This document shows positions 8,331-16,828 of a DNA stretch of 64,000 bases, piece after piece. The stretch spans positions 279,463-343,462 of the forward strand of contig NZ_MPHK01000002.1 of NCBI RefSeq assembly GCF_001957135.1. The letters run 5' to 3'. The notes below the pieces were generated by a model. The model was given only the letters and a program-made list of their open reading frames with translations. It was not told the DNA's origin and searched no databases. The stretch comes from Shewanella sp. UCD-KL21 (GTDB lineage: Bacteria > Pseudomonadota > Gammaproteobacteria > Enterobacterales > Shewanellaceae). The position numbers were made by a program, and so were the translations under genes. Within the stretch, counting starts at the first letter, position 1. The number at the start of each line of letters is the position of its first letter.

Positions 8331-10339
8331 TGAGTTTGCATTTTATCCGCCCTGAATGGCTATTGGCCTTAATTCCATTAACCATTATTGGACTATTTTT
8401 GTGGCGCCAGAGTAAAAATAACTCTGCATGGCAACACTATATTGCCCCTCACCTTGCTAGCACCTTGATCAGCGAGTCTGCACACATCAAAAAACAACCC
8501 AAATGGTTATTAATGCTGTGTTGGTTTATTGCGGTTGTGGCCATATCGGGCCCTGCTGTGAATAAGCAAAGCCTACCTGTGTTCGCGAGCGAGCAAGGGC
8601 GTGTGCTGGTAATGGATATGTCTTTATCCATGTATGCAACCGATCAAAAGCCTAATCGACTATCCCAAGCCAAATATCGCGCCACTGACTTTTTAACCAA
8701 TATAAAAGAAGGTGAAACCGGGTTAATCGCTTTTGCAGGAGATGCATTTACTATTAGTCCGTTAACCCGTGATAGCTCTACCCTATTAAATCTGCTACCA
8801 ACCTTAAGCCCTGACATTATGCCCGTTAGAGGCTCAGATTTAGCTGCAGCCCTTACCCTTGCCCAACAGTTATTAGGTCAAGGCGGGCATATTAGCGGTG
8901 ATATTATTGTGATGACCGATGGAGTTAATGCAGCCCAATATGCGCAGGCAGCAAAAGCGCTGGATGGCAGTCGATACCGAGTATCGGTAATGGCATTTGG
9001 TAGCCAACAAGGCGCAGCAATACAGCTGCCAGATGGTCAGCTCATGCGCGATAATGCCGGTGAGATCGTGGTTGATAAAACTGACTTTTCATTGCTTGAT
9101 AAATTGGTTACGCCCACTGGCGGCTTAATGTTACCAGCACGGGCAGACGGCGCTGCGCTGGGCCAACTCGAAGCATGGCTTGCCAATGATGGCAATGCAA
9201 AAGCCACCGAACTAGAAGGTGAAGCGTGGCAAGATTTAGGCCCTTATATTGCCCTCCTGTTGATTATTCCAGTGCTATTGAGTTTTAGGTTTACTGTATT
9301 GCCTATGGTGGGCGTTATGAGCCTAGGTTTATTATTGCAGCCTGCTCCAGCGTCAGCTAATAGCTGGGATGACTTATGGCAAACGGCCGATCAACAAGCG
9401 TCAGAGCAATTTAATCAGGCTCAATCAGCAGAAGACTTTTCTAAAGCTGCCGAGCAATTTGACCAACCTCAATGGCAAGCTAGCGCCCAGTATAAGGCTG
9501 GTGACTATGAAAATGCCTTAAGCGGTTTTGAGCAAGATGACTCTGCCCATGGTTTATATAATCAAGCCAATAGTTTACTGCAGCTCAATAAAATTGATGA
9601 GGCGATTGAGCGTTATAAGCAAGCATTAACTCAACAAGCAGATTTTCCTCAGGCAGAGAAAAACCTCGCTTTGGCTGAGCAAATGAAGCAGCAACAAGAG
9701 CAACAGTCGGATCAGGATCAGGATCAGCAAAGTGATGACAACCAATCATCTGACAACCAATCATCCGACAAGAAGTCAAATGATGAGCAGTCATCAAATG
9801 ATCAATCTCAAGGAGAGCAATCTCAAAGTGATGATTCTAGCGCTGAGCAATCTCAACAGCAGCAGTCTCAAAATGACCCGTCACAAGAAAACCAGTCAGC
9901 AGAAGACCAATCTGCCAATGACTCTCAACAACAGCAGCAATCTAGTGACTCTCAACAAGATGACAGCCCCAATGAGACTGACGAGAGTTCATCAGGTTCA
10001 TCTCAACAAAATGAGCAACAAGCCGCTGATAATGAAGCTGAAATGCAAGCCAACAGTCAAGATAACCAAGCTCAATCTGAGCCTGAAACTGTTGAGCAAC
10101 AAGGCAAGACTGAGCAACAAGCTCAAGCTGCTGAAACATCAGAACAACAGCCAGAATCTGAGTCTGGCACACCAGTGGCGTCATCGGCTTTATCAGAAGA
10201 GCCGCTGCCAGCAGATTTAGAAAGAGCACTTCGCGCAGTCAGTGAAGATCCACAAGTATTAATTAGAAACAAAATGCTATTGGAATATCAAAAGCGTCGT
10301 CAAAACGGCCAACTTCCTAAGGATAAACAACAGTGGTAA
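8330..10339 (+). CDS. BatB/BatC-like VWA-TPR fusion protein with acidic Gln/Ser-rich tail
   Basis: In this 669-aa protein, N-terminal membrane helices are followed by a VWA domain with MIDAS DMSLS (Asp96, Ser98, Ser100). A membrane helix lies near residues 305-340. A TPR segment follows (YKAGDYENALSGF, then YNQANSLLQLNKIDEAIERY). A low-complexity region of about 165 residues (roughly 453-620) is made almost only of Gln, Ser, Asp, Glu and Asn. The end is a more ordered C-terminus (LERALRAVSEDPQVLIRNKM). The protein fuses what other bacteria encode as BatB and BatC. AAGGAGGG precedes the start. The low-complexity tract produces long spurious ORFs in other frames. Confidence 0.88.
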   Translation: MSLHFIRPEWLLALIPLTIIGLFLWRQSKNNSAWQHYIAPHLASTLISESAHIKKQPKWLLMLCWFIAVVAISGPAVNKQSLPVFASEQGRVLVMDMSLSMYATDQKPNRLSQAKYRATDFLTNIKEGETGLIAFAGDAFTISPLTRDSSTLLNLLPTLSPDIMPVRGSDLAAALTLAQQLLGQGGHISGDIIVMTDGVNAAQYAQAAKALDGSRYRVSVMAFGSQQGAAIQLPDGQLMRDNAGEIVVDKTDFSLLDKLVTPTGGLMLPARADGAALGQLEAWLANDGNAKATELEGEAWQDLGPYIALLLIIPVLLSFRFTVLPMVGVMSLGLLLQPAPASANSWDDLWQTADQQASEQFNQAQSAEDFSKAAEQFDQPQWQASAQYKAGDYENALSGFEQDDSAHGLYNQANSLLQLNKIDEAIERYKQALTQQADFPQAEKNLALAEQMKQQQEQQSDQDQDQQSDDNQSSDNQSSDKKSNDEQSSNDQSQGEQSQSDDSSAEQSQQQQSQNDPSQENQSAEDQSANDSQQQQQSSDSQQDDSPNETDESSSGSSQQNEQQAADNEAEMQANSQDNQAQSEPETVEQQGKTEQQAQAAETSEQQPESESGTPVASSALSEEPLPADLERALRAVSEDPQVLIRNKMLLEYQKRRQNGQLPKDKQQW

Positions 10340-11955
10340 ACAGAATCATTTTAGCCCTAGTCGCTATTCTTTTTACAGGGCAAGCACTCGCGGTCACTAA
10401 CATTCAAGCAACGGTGGACCGTAACCCCGTCATGCAAGGTGAGTATTTTGTATTAAACGTCACCGCAGATGATGATGTTAATGCAGGCTCATTAGACACC
10501 TCAATATTGCTAAAAGACTTTGTTGTCGGCCGCACTAGCGTGGGACGAAGCACGCAAATCGTTAACTTTAACTCCAGTAAAGAAACCCGCTGGCAAGTGT
10601 TATTATCGGCTAAAAATGCCGGTACTGTGACTATTCCAGCCTTTACTATGGAAGGGATTCAGTCTAATCCCATCCAGTTAACGGTTTTAGATGCTGGCTC
10701 CCAGCCTCAGCAAATGCGCAATTTGTTTGTGGAAGGCGAAGTTAGCACTCAAGAAGCTTATGTCGGCCAATTGATTACCTATAAAGTTAAGCTATTTTTA
10801 GCTGCTGAATTACAACGTGGTGTCATTAGCGCCCCTGAAATATCAGGTGCAGAGATCAAGCAGCTAGGCGAGGATCAAGACAGTGTTGAAGTGGTTGATG
10901 GCCGCCGTTTTCGCGTAATTGAACGTACCTATGCCATGATTGCCGATACCCCGGGCAAACTCGCCATCAAAGGCGCCAGTTTTTCAGGCGATATTTTAGT
11001 TGAAGCCCCACGACGTGGCGGCATGTTTGGCTTTAATGAAAGCCGTCCGATGCAAGCTGCTGCTGAAGACACCGACATCGTAATTAAACCCATACCTGAC
11101 AGCTATCAAGGTGATTGGCTCGTCAGTGATTTATTAATCGCTAAAGAAGTGTGGCCTGAAGACAGCAGTGAATTTGAAGTGGGTAGCCCAATCACCCGCA
11201 CCATTAATATCATCGCATCTAATGCTGACAGTAATAGCCTGCCTGACATTGAATTAGCTATGCCAAGCGCGCTGAAATCATACCCAGAAAAGCCCGTTAG
11301 ACAAACTGTACTTAGAGACAACCATGTAGTGGCGCAGTACAGCCTTACTACGGCAATAGTACCCACAAAAGCCGGAACATTTACCCTACCTGAAATCACT
11401 ATCCCGTGGTGGAACTCGCAGCTACGTCAGCAGCAATTTGCCACCATTCCAGCAAGAACAGTGACCATTGCAGCTAATCCAGAACAAGCGCCAACGCCAA
11501 TAACACCAGAGGTGACACAGCCCAGCAACAATCCAGGATTTTGGCCATGGTTAACCCTGCTATTTGCCGCATTATGGCTTATTACTGTCGCCCTGTGGTT
11601 AAACGCCCGCAAGCAAAAGTCGCTAGCAGTTCCCTCAGAAAATGTTGATGTTCAGTCATCTCCGACTCAAGTGAGCATCAAAGACATTAGCAGCGCCTGT
11701 GATAAAAATGATGTATCTCAAGTCATTGCATTACTGCAGCAGCATTTTTCTACATTACTAAACAAACCAATGAACTTGTCTGATATCAGCAAATTATCAA
11801 GCCCGTTAGCTAAAGCAATGGATCAATTACAGCAAGCTAAATACAGCCAATCTTCAACATCTGTTGATAAAGCGGCTTTATTAACAGCCATTGAAAGCTA
11901 CAGTCATAACTCAACAGCAAACGCCCCATCAGCGCTGAGTTCTTTAAATCCTTAA
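10333..11955 (+). CDS. BatD-like protein
   Basis: The 540-aa product begins at a GTG overlapping the previous gene by 7 bp. A signal peptide (IILALVAILFTGQALA) is followed by immunoglobulin-like beta domains beginning TNIQATVDRNPVMQGEYF, the conserved opening of BatD (oxygen-tolerance family). A membrane helix (PWLTLLFAALWLITVALWL) lies near residues 400-420, and a cytoplasmic helical tail follows. It is therefore mostly periplasmic and anchored near the C-terminus. It is the last gene of the moxR-bat operon. In other bacteria Bat proteins contribute to envelope stress tolerance; the exact role here is not shown by sequence. Confidence 0.86.
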   Translation: MVNRIILALVAILFTGQALAVTNIQATVDRNPVMQGEYFVLNVTADDDVNAGSLDTSILLKDFVVGRTSVGRSTQIVNFNSSKETRWQVLLSAKNAGTVTIPAFTMEGIQSNPIQLTVLDAGSQPQQMRNLFVEGEVSTQEAYVGQLITYKVKLFLAAELQRGVISAPEISGAEIKQLGEDQDSVEVVDGRRFRVIERTYAMIADTPGKLAIKGASFSGDILVEAPRRGGMFGFNESRPMQAAAEDTDIVIKPIPDSYQGDWLVSDLLIAKEVWPEDSSEFEVGSPITRTINIIASNADSNSLPDIELAMPSALKSYPEKPVRQTVLRDNHVVAQYSLTTAIVPTKAGTFTLPEITIPWWNSQLRQQQFATIPARTVTIAANPEQAPTPITPEVTQPSNNPGFWPWLTLLFAALWLITVALWLNARKQKSLAVPSENVDVQSSPTQVSIKDISSACDKNDVSQVIALLQQHFSTLLNKPMNLSDISKLSSPLAKAMDQLQQAKYSQSSTSVDKAALLTAIESYSHNSTANAPSALSSLNP

Positions 11956-11970
11956 CGGATAAACTGATGC

Positions 11971-11998
11971 AATAGCAAGCATAATTATACTTGCTATT
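11971..11998. terminator. Hairpin after the bat operon
   Basis: The perfect 9-bp stem AATAGCAAG/CTTGCTATT has a 10-base loop and lies 15 bp after the batD stop. There is no proper T-run, so it may be a weak terminator or a processing hairpin. Confidence 0.4.
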
Positions 11999-12051
11999 CA
12001 TCTGTAACCTTTTAAGCTATCGAGCATAATATTTTTAACAAAAAGATAAAA

Positions 12052-12615
12052 ATGTTCGATAGCTTGCGAAATAAAAAGTCCGAACCCACGGTCATATCTG
12101 ACATGTTAACTAAACAGCGACGATACGACAGCCTCGTCCGGGCACTTCACGCAGATATCTTCCGATATGCCTATTGGCTCATCGGCGATAAACATGTTGC
12201 TGAAGACGTCACCCAAGAAACTTTTTTACGTGCATGGCGTGCTCTTGACTCGCTAAAAGATGATAAAGCCGCAAAAGCATGGCTGATCACTATCTTACGT
12301 CGTGAGAATGCCCGCCGTTTCGAACGCAAACAATTTGACTACAGTGATGTAGAGCAAGAGTTGCTCGAAGATGACAAGTCATCCACCACAGAAGAACAAA
12401 CTGAGCAATACTGGCTACGTAAACAAATCGGCTTATTAGAGATTGAATATCGAGAGCCATTACTATTGCAGCTCATTGGTGGTTTTAGTGGTGAAGAAAT
12501 TGCTGATTTACTTGAGCTGAACAGAAACACCGTCATGACGCGATTATTTCGTGCCCGTAATCAATTAAAAGACGCTTTAGAGTCTCCTGAAGTTAGAGGT
12601 CAATCAAATGGATGA
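12052..12615 (+). CDS. ECF-type RNA polymerase sigma factor
   Basis: The 187-aa sigma-70 family protein has region 2 (YAYWLIGDKHVAEDVTQETF, then RAWRAL), which recognises the -10 element. Region 4 (GFSGEEIADLLELNRNTVMT then RLFRARNQL) is a helix-turn-helix for the -35. There is no region 1 or 3, which is the ECF layout. It overlaps by 8 bp a gene for a single-pass membrane protein, the usual sigma/anti-sigma pairing. The stimulus is unknown; proximity to the Bat operon and putP suggests an envelope or osmotic signal, which is inference only. Confidence 0.92.
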   Translation: MFDSLRNKKSEPTVISDMLTKQRRYDSLVRALHADIFRYAYWLIGDKHVAEDVTQETFLRAWRALDSLKDDKAAKAWLITILRRENARRFERKQFDYSDVEQELLEDDKSSTTEEQTEQYWLRKQIGLLEIEYREPLLLQLIGGFSGEEIADLLELNRNTVMTRLFRARNQLKDALESPEVRGQSNG

Positions 12616-13312
12616 TCTACAATTTCGTCGCCATGCCTATGACGACCCCAACAGCCAAGATGAAGATTTCTTAGCACAAATAGCTGCGTCTGAGTCTGAT
12701 GCGAAATTAGTCAGTGAACTCAAAACATTAGACAGTAAGCTCTCCCATGCGCTGAATATTGATGTGCCCAATGATTTAGCTGATAAGTTATTATTGCGCC
12801 AACAACTGATTAAGCATCAGGAGCAAAAAAAGCATAGCCGTTATTTAATGGCCATGGCAGCCTCAGTGGCACTCGTCATCGGTCTAAGTTTCAGCATGTT
12901 AAAGTTTGCCCCGGTTGACCTAGCTGAACATGCGCTCGCTCATGTTTACCATGAACCCAAATCCTTGCTGGTTGATCAAAATGTTGGCTTTAAAGATGTT
13001 AACTTTAAACTGGCAGGTATTGGCGGGTTAGAAAACGCCAAATTCATTCAACAGCCCGGAAAAGTGTTTTATACCTCCTATTGTGATTTCCAAGGAGTTA
13101 AAAGTTTACACTTAGTAATGGAAGGCCAAAACGGTAAAGTCACCCTGTTTATTGTCCCAGCTGAAAATAGAATGGTCACCGAAGAAACTTTTGCAGATCA
13201 ACACTATCAGGGCTTGGGCTTTCAAACAGCTGGGGCATTCATCATGTTAGTGGCAGAGCAAGCTAAGGATCTGCAGTTTGTTAAATCTGAAATAGAGCAA
13301 ACCTTCATCTAG
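12608..13312 (+). CDS. DUF3379 membrane protein, probable anti-sigma factor
   Basis: The 234-aa protein has an acidic cytoplasmic N-terminal segment of about 80 residues (FRRHAYDDPNSQDEDFLAQI), one transmembrane helix at about residues 79-98 (MAMAASVALVIGLSFSMLKF) and a periplasmic domain of about 130 residues. This matches DUF3379, found next to ECF sigma factors in Shewanella and Vibrio. The start overlaps the sigma gene, which implies coupled, stoichiometric synthesis. It probably sequesters the sigma factor at the membrane until a periplasmic signal releases it. No zinc-binding HxxxCxxC motif is visible. Confidence 0.8.
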   Translation: MDDLQFRRHAYDDPNSQDEDFLAQIAASESDAKLVSELKTLDSKLSHALNIDVPNDLADKLLLRQQLIKHQEQKKHSRYLMAMAASVALVIGLSFSMLKFAPVDLAEHALAHVYHEPKSLLVDQNVGFKDVNFKLAGIGGLENAKFIQQPGKVFYTSYCDFQGVKSLHLVMEGQNGKVTLFIVPAENRMVTEETFADQHYQGLGFQTAGAFIMLVAEQAKDLQFVKSEIEQTFI

Positions 13313-13339
13313 CTATAGTCACAAACTGTAACCGACACC

Positions 13340-13388
13340 TATCAATTAACCTGCACGTATCAATTAACCTGCATATATCAATTAACCA
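13340..13388 (+). repeat. Short 18-bp direct repeats
   Basis: Three near-identical units (TATCAATTAACCTGCACG and variants) start at 13340, 13358 and 13376; the third is truncated after TATCAATTAACC. They lie between the anti-sigma gene and a terminator. There are too few units, and no spacers, for CRISPR. Confidence 0.7.
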
Positions 13389-13423
13389 ACAAACAGTCAA
13401 TGTAAACTCATTGACTGTTTGTT
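13388..13423. terminator. Long perfect hairpin, probable terminator of the sigma/anti-sigma operon
   Basis: The 15-bp perfect stem (AACAAACAGTCAATG / CATTGACTGTTTGTT) has a six-base loop and lies 75 bp after the anti-sigma stop. The T-run is poor, but the stem is exceptionally stable for an AT-rich sequence. Confidence 0.6.
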
Positions 13424-13509
13424 ATCACATCAAATTTACTTCCTAAATTGTGCACTAGCTCATACATCTGCTAGCATATGCGCCACAATAATAAAAATAC
13501 GGAAGTATC

Positions 13510-14961
13510 ATGACCATAGAAACCCCCATTCTAATCACTTTTATAGGCTACCTCGCGTTAATGATGGGGATTGGCTACTGGGCTTATCGTAAAACAGATA
13601 CCGTTGACGACTATATTTTGGGTGGCCGAAAAATGGGCCCTGCTGTCACCGCCTTAAGTGTGGGTGCATCTGATATGTCAGGTTGGTTATTGCTTGGCTT
13701 ACCCGGTGCAGTGTATTTAGGCGGCTTAGGTGAAGCTTGGATTGGTTTTGGACTGATATTCGGTGCTTGGCTTAACTGGCTTTTTGTCGCCAAACGTTTA
13801 CGCATTTATACTGAACTGGCTGACAACTCGCTGACATTGCCTGACTTTTTTGAAAATCGCTTTCATGATAACCAAGGCGTATTAAAAATGGTTGCTGCGG
13901 TCACCATCTTAGTCTTTTTCACCTTTTATACCTCATCAGGTATGGTTGGCGGCGCCATATTATTTGAAAAAGTATTTGGCCTAGATTACACCTTAGCACT
14001 GATTATTGGCTCGGTGATCATCGTATCCTACACCTTTGTTGGCGGCTTCTTTGCCGTCAGTTGGACTGACTTTTTCCAAGGCTGTTTAATGTTAGTGGCA
14101 TTACTGATTGTCCCAATTGCCATCTTCAGCCAACCTGAAACCCAAGAGAACCTACAACAACTCGACCCAGCCATGCTGTCATTTTTCAGTGAGAACACCA
14201 CTGTTATCGGCTTAGTCTCATTACTGGCTTGGGGCTTAGGTTATTTTGGTCAACCGCATATTTTATCGCGTTTTATGGCCATTGGCAGCGCTAAAGACAT
14301 TCAGGTATCACGTCGCATTGCTATGAGTTGGATGGTTATTTCTCTGATTGGCGCACTAGCAACGGGGATCGCTGGTACCTTGTATTTTGCCGACACTCCC
14401 CTAGATAACCCCGAAACTGTATTTATTCACCTTGCCCATGCTGCGTTTAATCCATGGATTGGCGGCTTATTAATCGCCGCAATTTTATCTGCAATCATGA
14501 GCACCATTGATTCACAACTTTTAGTTTGTTCAAGCGTGATAACTGAAGACTTTTATCGCAAATGGATTAAACCCGATGCGAGCAATAAAGAGTTAATGCT
14601 AGTGGGCCGTTTTGGGGTTATCGCCATTGCTATTGTGGCCGCAGTCATTGCACTTAATCCTGAAAGCAGTGTCCTAGGGTTAGTGAGCTACGCTTGGGCA
14701 GGCTTTGGCGCCGCATTTGGACCTGTGGTATTGCTATCACTATTTTGGCAGCAATATAGCCGTAACGGCGCTGTAGCAACAATTGTTGTCGGTGCTGTGA
14801 CCGTGGTTGTCTGGAAGCAACTCACTGGTGGTATTTTTGACTTGTACGAAATTGTCCCAGGATTTTTGCTCGCCTCATTGTCAGGTATCTTATTCAGTAA
14901 GCTATTTCCTGCAAGCACAGAGTCTGTGGCCTCATTCAAGGCCTTTCGCCAGTCTCTTTAG
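13510..14961 (+). CDS. putP: PutP: sodium/proline symporter
   Basis: This 483-aa member of the solute:sodium symporter family has about 13 hydrophobic helices. Family motifs are visible: DDYILGGRKMGP near the N-terminus, GASDMSGWLLLGLPGA in the following helix, and GYFGQPHILSRFMAI in the middle, a hallmark of PutP. It imports proline with Na+ across the inner membrane, for nutrition or osmoprotection. GGAAG lies just before the ATG. It is transcribed alone, bounded by hairpins on both sides. Confidence 0.92.
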   Translation: MTIETPILITFIGYLALMMGIGYWAYRKTDTVDDYILGGRKMGPAVTALSVGASDMSGWLLLGLPGAVYLGGLGEAWIGFGLIFGAWLNWLFVAKRLRIYTELADNSLTLPDFFENRFHDNQGVLKMVAAVTILVFFTFYTSSGMVGGAILFEKVFGLDYTLALIIGSVIIVSYTFVGGFFAVSWTDFFQGCLMLVALLIVPIAIFSQPETQENLQQLDPAMLSFFSENTTVIGLVSLLAWGLGYFGQPHILSRFMAIGSAKDIQVSRRIAMSWMVISLIGALATGIAGTLYFADTPLDNPETVFIHLAHAAFNPWIGGLLIAAILSAIMSTIDSQLLVCSSVITEDFYRKWIKPDASNKELMLVGRFGVIAIAIVAAVIALNPESSVLGLVSYAWAGFGAAFGPVVLLSLFWQQYSRNGAVATIVVGAVTVVVWKQLTGGIFDLYEIVPGFLLASLSGILFSKLFPASTESVASFKAFRQSL

Positions 14962-14990
14962 TGCTTTACAAGGTTAACCCACGGTAAATA

Positions 14991-15028
14991 CCTGTCGACT
15001 TAATTGTTAATAACGATAAGTCGACAGG
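14991..15028. terminator. Hairpin downstream of putP
   Basis: The perfect 12-bp inverted repeat CCTGTCGACTTA/TAAGTCGACAGG has a 14-base loop and lies 29 bp after the putP stop. A T-run is weak. The rest of the 404-bp gap to the fadL-type gene is AT-rich promoter sequence. Confidence 0.6.
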
Positions 15029-15247
15029 CTCATTTCTAGAGTAAAGATTCTAAATTCAGCGTACGGGTGTTAGCTAAAAAGCAACCCTGACCACAAATCG
15101 CAATTACAGTAACCCAACAAAATTATCATTATGAAACTGAACTCAAACTACTGAAATTACGACATTAACCTCCATAAAAGTTTGCAAGATCTTCTCACAA
15201 CCATATTTAACCACTCAAAGCATTAACAAAAATACAACACTAAAAAC

Positions 15248-15264
15248 CACTGGTCGGAGTTGTA
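15248..15264. promoter_or_regulatory. Possible FadR site upstream of fadL-type gene
   Basis: The sequence CACTGGTCGGAGTTGTA matches about 11 of 16 defined positions of the FadR consensus, with one half-site (ACTGGTCNGA) essentially perfect. It lies 102 bp before the start codon. E. coli fadL is also under FadR control. Confidence 0.5.
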
Positions 15265-15365
15265 CAGCTTACCCGTGTTACCTAAGATGCGCTCAAATAT
15301 AAGTGGCAGTGATATGAACACATGCAGTATTCATGCATATGCGACAATAAAGATGAGCAATAAAT

Positions 15366-16637
15366 ATGACTAAATTCAACAAGACACTCCTTGCTGCAGC
15401 TGTAGCTTTAGCAAGTACTCAAACATTCGCAGCGGGTTTTCAACTCAACAGCCAGTCTGCAACCGGTTTAGGCCGCGCAATGGCGGGTGATGCCATCATT
15501 GCTGATAATGCATCTGTATTAGCACGTAACCCAGCGGCAATGGCATTATTTGATAAGACAGCAATTTCGGTTGTTGGTACTTATGCTGATGTGAATGTTG
15601 AAGTGACTGATGCCATAATTGGTGATGGTTCTAGTGATGGTCAATATTTAGGCGCTATGGATAATGCTGCTGAAGGTAAGCCTATCCCAAGCTTTTATTA
15701 CATCAACCCGATTAATGATAAATGGGCTTTTGGTATTGCAGCATTCAGTAACTACGGTACTGGTACTGATTTAGCCCCACTCAATTCAGGTCACGAATTC
15801 AATACCCCAATTGACTTATTAGGTAATACAGAAGTTACTACCATCAACTTTAATGCCAGTGTCTCGTACCGTATTAATGACTCTCTAAGCCTTGGTCTAG
15901 GTATTGATGCCATAAAAGGCATGGGCACATTAACTCGACAAGGTGATTTCACTGTTCCTGTTTTTGGTGAAATACCATTAAACCTTGTTGATATTGATGC
16001 TGATGGCTGGGGTTTTGGCGCAATTGTGGGTCTAGCCTACGAAATCAACGAAAATAACAGAATTGGTTTAAGCTACCGTAAGAGCCCTAATATGAAGGCG
16101 TCAGGTGATATTGCTTATAACCCTCCATTTGCAGCTGAAAACTTTGGTGAAATTGATATTCCTTTAGCTGATATTGCCCAACTTGCAGGTTTCCATCAGT
16201 TAACTGACAAGTTTGCTATCCATTACACTGCCCAGTGGACTAACTGGAGTAATTTCGACAACATCGAGCTTACTGACGGTGAAAATGGTACAGACAGCCA
16301 TATCCTCAAGCATTATAACTGGGAAAACTCTTGGTTCTTAAGCTTGGGGGCAACATACGACATCAATGATAAATGGACCGTTAGAGCGGGTATTGCTAAA
16401 GACCAAGGTGTAGTCGGTGAAGTATCATCACTTTCTATTCCTGATTCAGACCGTACTTGGTATTCAGCAGGTTTTAGCTACCATATCAATGAAAAATCAA
16501 GCATTGATTTCGGTTACACCCTAGTGGCTGGCGAGAAAGTACATGTAATTGAAACCAGTGAGCTAGTCGGCCCTGTAAGCGCTTATACTGAGTCTGGTGC
16601 TAACTACTACTCTTTGCAGTATAACTACACTTTTTAA
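15366..16637 (+). CDS. fadL: FadL-family long-chain fatty acid outer-membrane transporter
   Basis: The 423-aa product has a cleavable signal peptide (LLAAAVALASTQTFAAG). The mature N-terminus GFQLNSQSATGLGRAMAGDA and the following RNPAAMALFD (NPA motif of the hatch domain) are characteristic of FadL. The remainder alternates as beta strands and ends YYSLQYNYTF with a terminal Phe, as for outer-membrane barrels. It would import exogenous long-chain fatty acids and so feed FadIJ. The gene is monocistronic with a strong downstream terminator. Assignment to substrate class is by family, since FadL paralogues can carry other hydrophobic compounds. Confidence 0.9.
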   Translation: MTKFNKTLLAAAVALASTQTFAAGFQLNSQSATGLGRAMAGDAIIADNASVLARNPAAMALFDKTAISVVGTYADVNVEVTDAIIGDGSSDGQYLGAMDNAAEGKPIPSFYYINPINDKWAFGIAAFSNYGTGTDLAPLNSGHEFNTPIDLLGNTEVTTINFNASVSYRINDSLSLGLGIDAIKGMGTLTRQGDFTVPVFGEIPLNLVDIDADGWGFGAIVGLAYEINENNRIGLSYRKSPNMKASGDIAYNPPFAAENFGEIDIPLADIAQLAGFHQLTDKFAIHYTAQWTNWSNFDNIELTDGENGTDSHILKHYNWENSWFLSLGATYDINDKWTVRAGIAKDQGVVGEVSSLSIPDSDRTWYSAGFSYHINEKSSIDFGYTLVAGEKVHVIETSELVGPVSAYTESGANYYSLQYNYTF

Positions 16638-16718
16638 GCAGACAGTGACTTAAACAGACTGCCTGAAACAGATTGAGTAATTTAAACTTATTCTGTATCA
16701 CTAAAACAGTTGATAATT

Positions 16719-16754
16719 AAAAAAACCATCGATGCTCCATCGATGGTTTTTTTA
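16719..16754 (+). terminator. Intrinsic terminator of the fadL-type gene
   Basis: The stem AAAAACCATCGATG/CATCGATGGTTTTT has a CTC loop followed by a T-run. Confidence 0.9.
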
Positions 16755-16828
16755 TATCTGCTATACTTTCATTAGATTTTTCTCATAAATGAATTGCGCT
16801 TAATACTAAAGTCCATTAGAATTTTCTC

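Noticed and set aside
9732-10220. 162-codon plus-strand and overlapping minus-strand ORFs in the VWA-TPR gene
   Set aside because: They arise from the Gln/Ser/Asp low-complexity tract of the real frame and have repetitive, unnatural compositions.
13340-13388. Possible CRISPR repeats
   Set aside because: Only about 2.7 contiguous 18-bp units with no spacers and no cas genes nearby.
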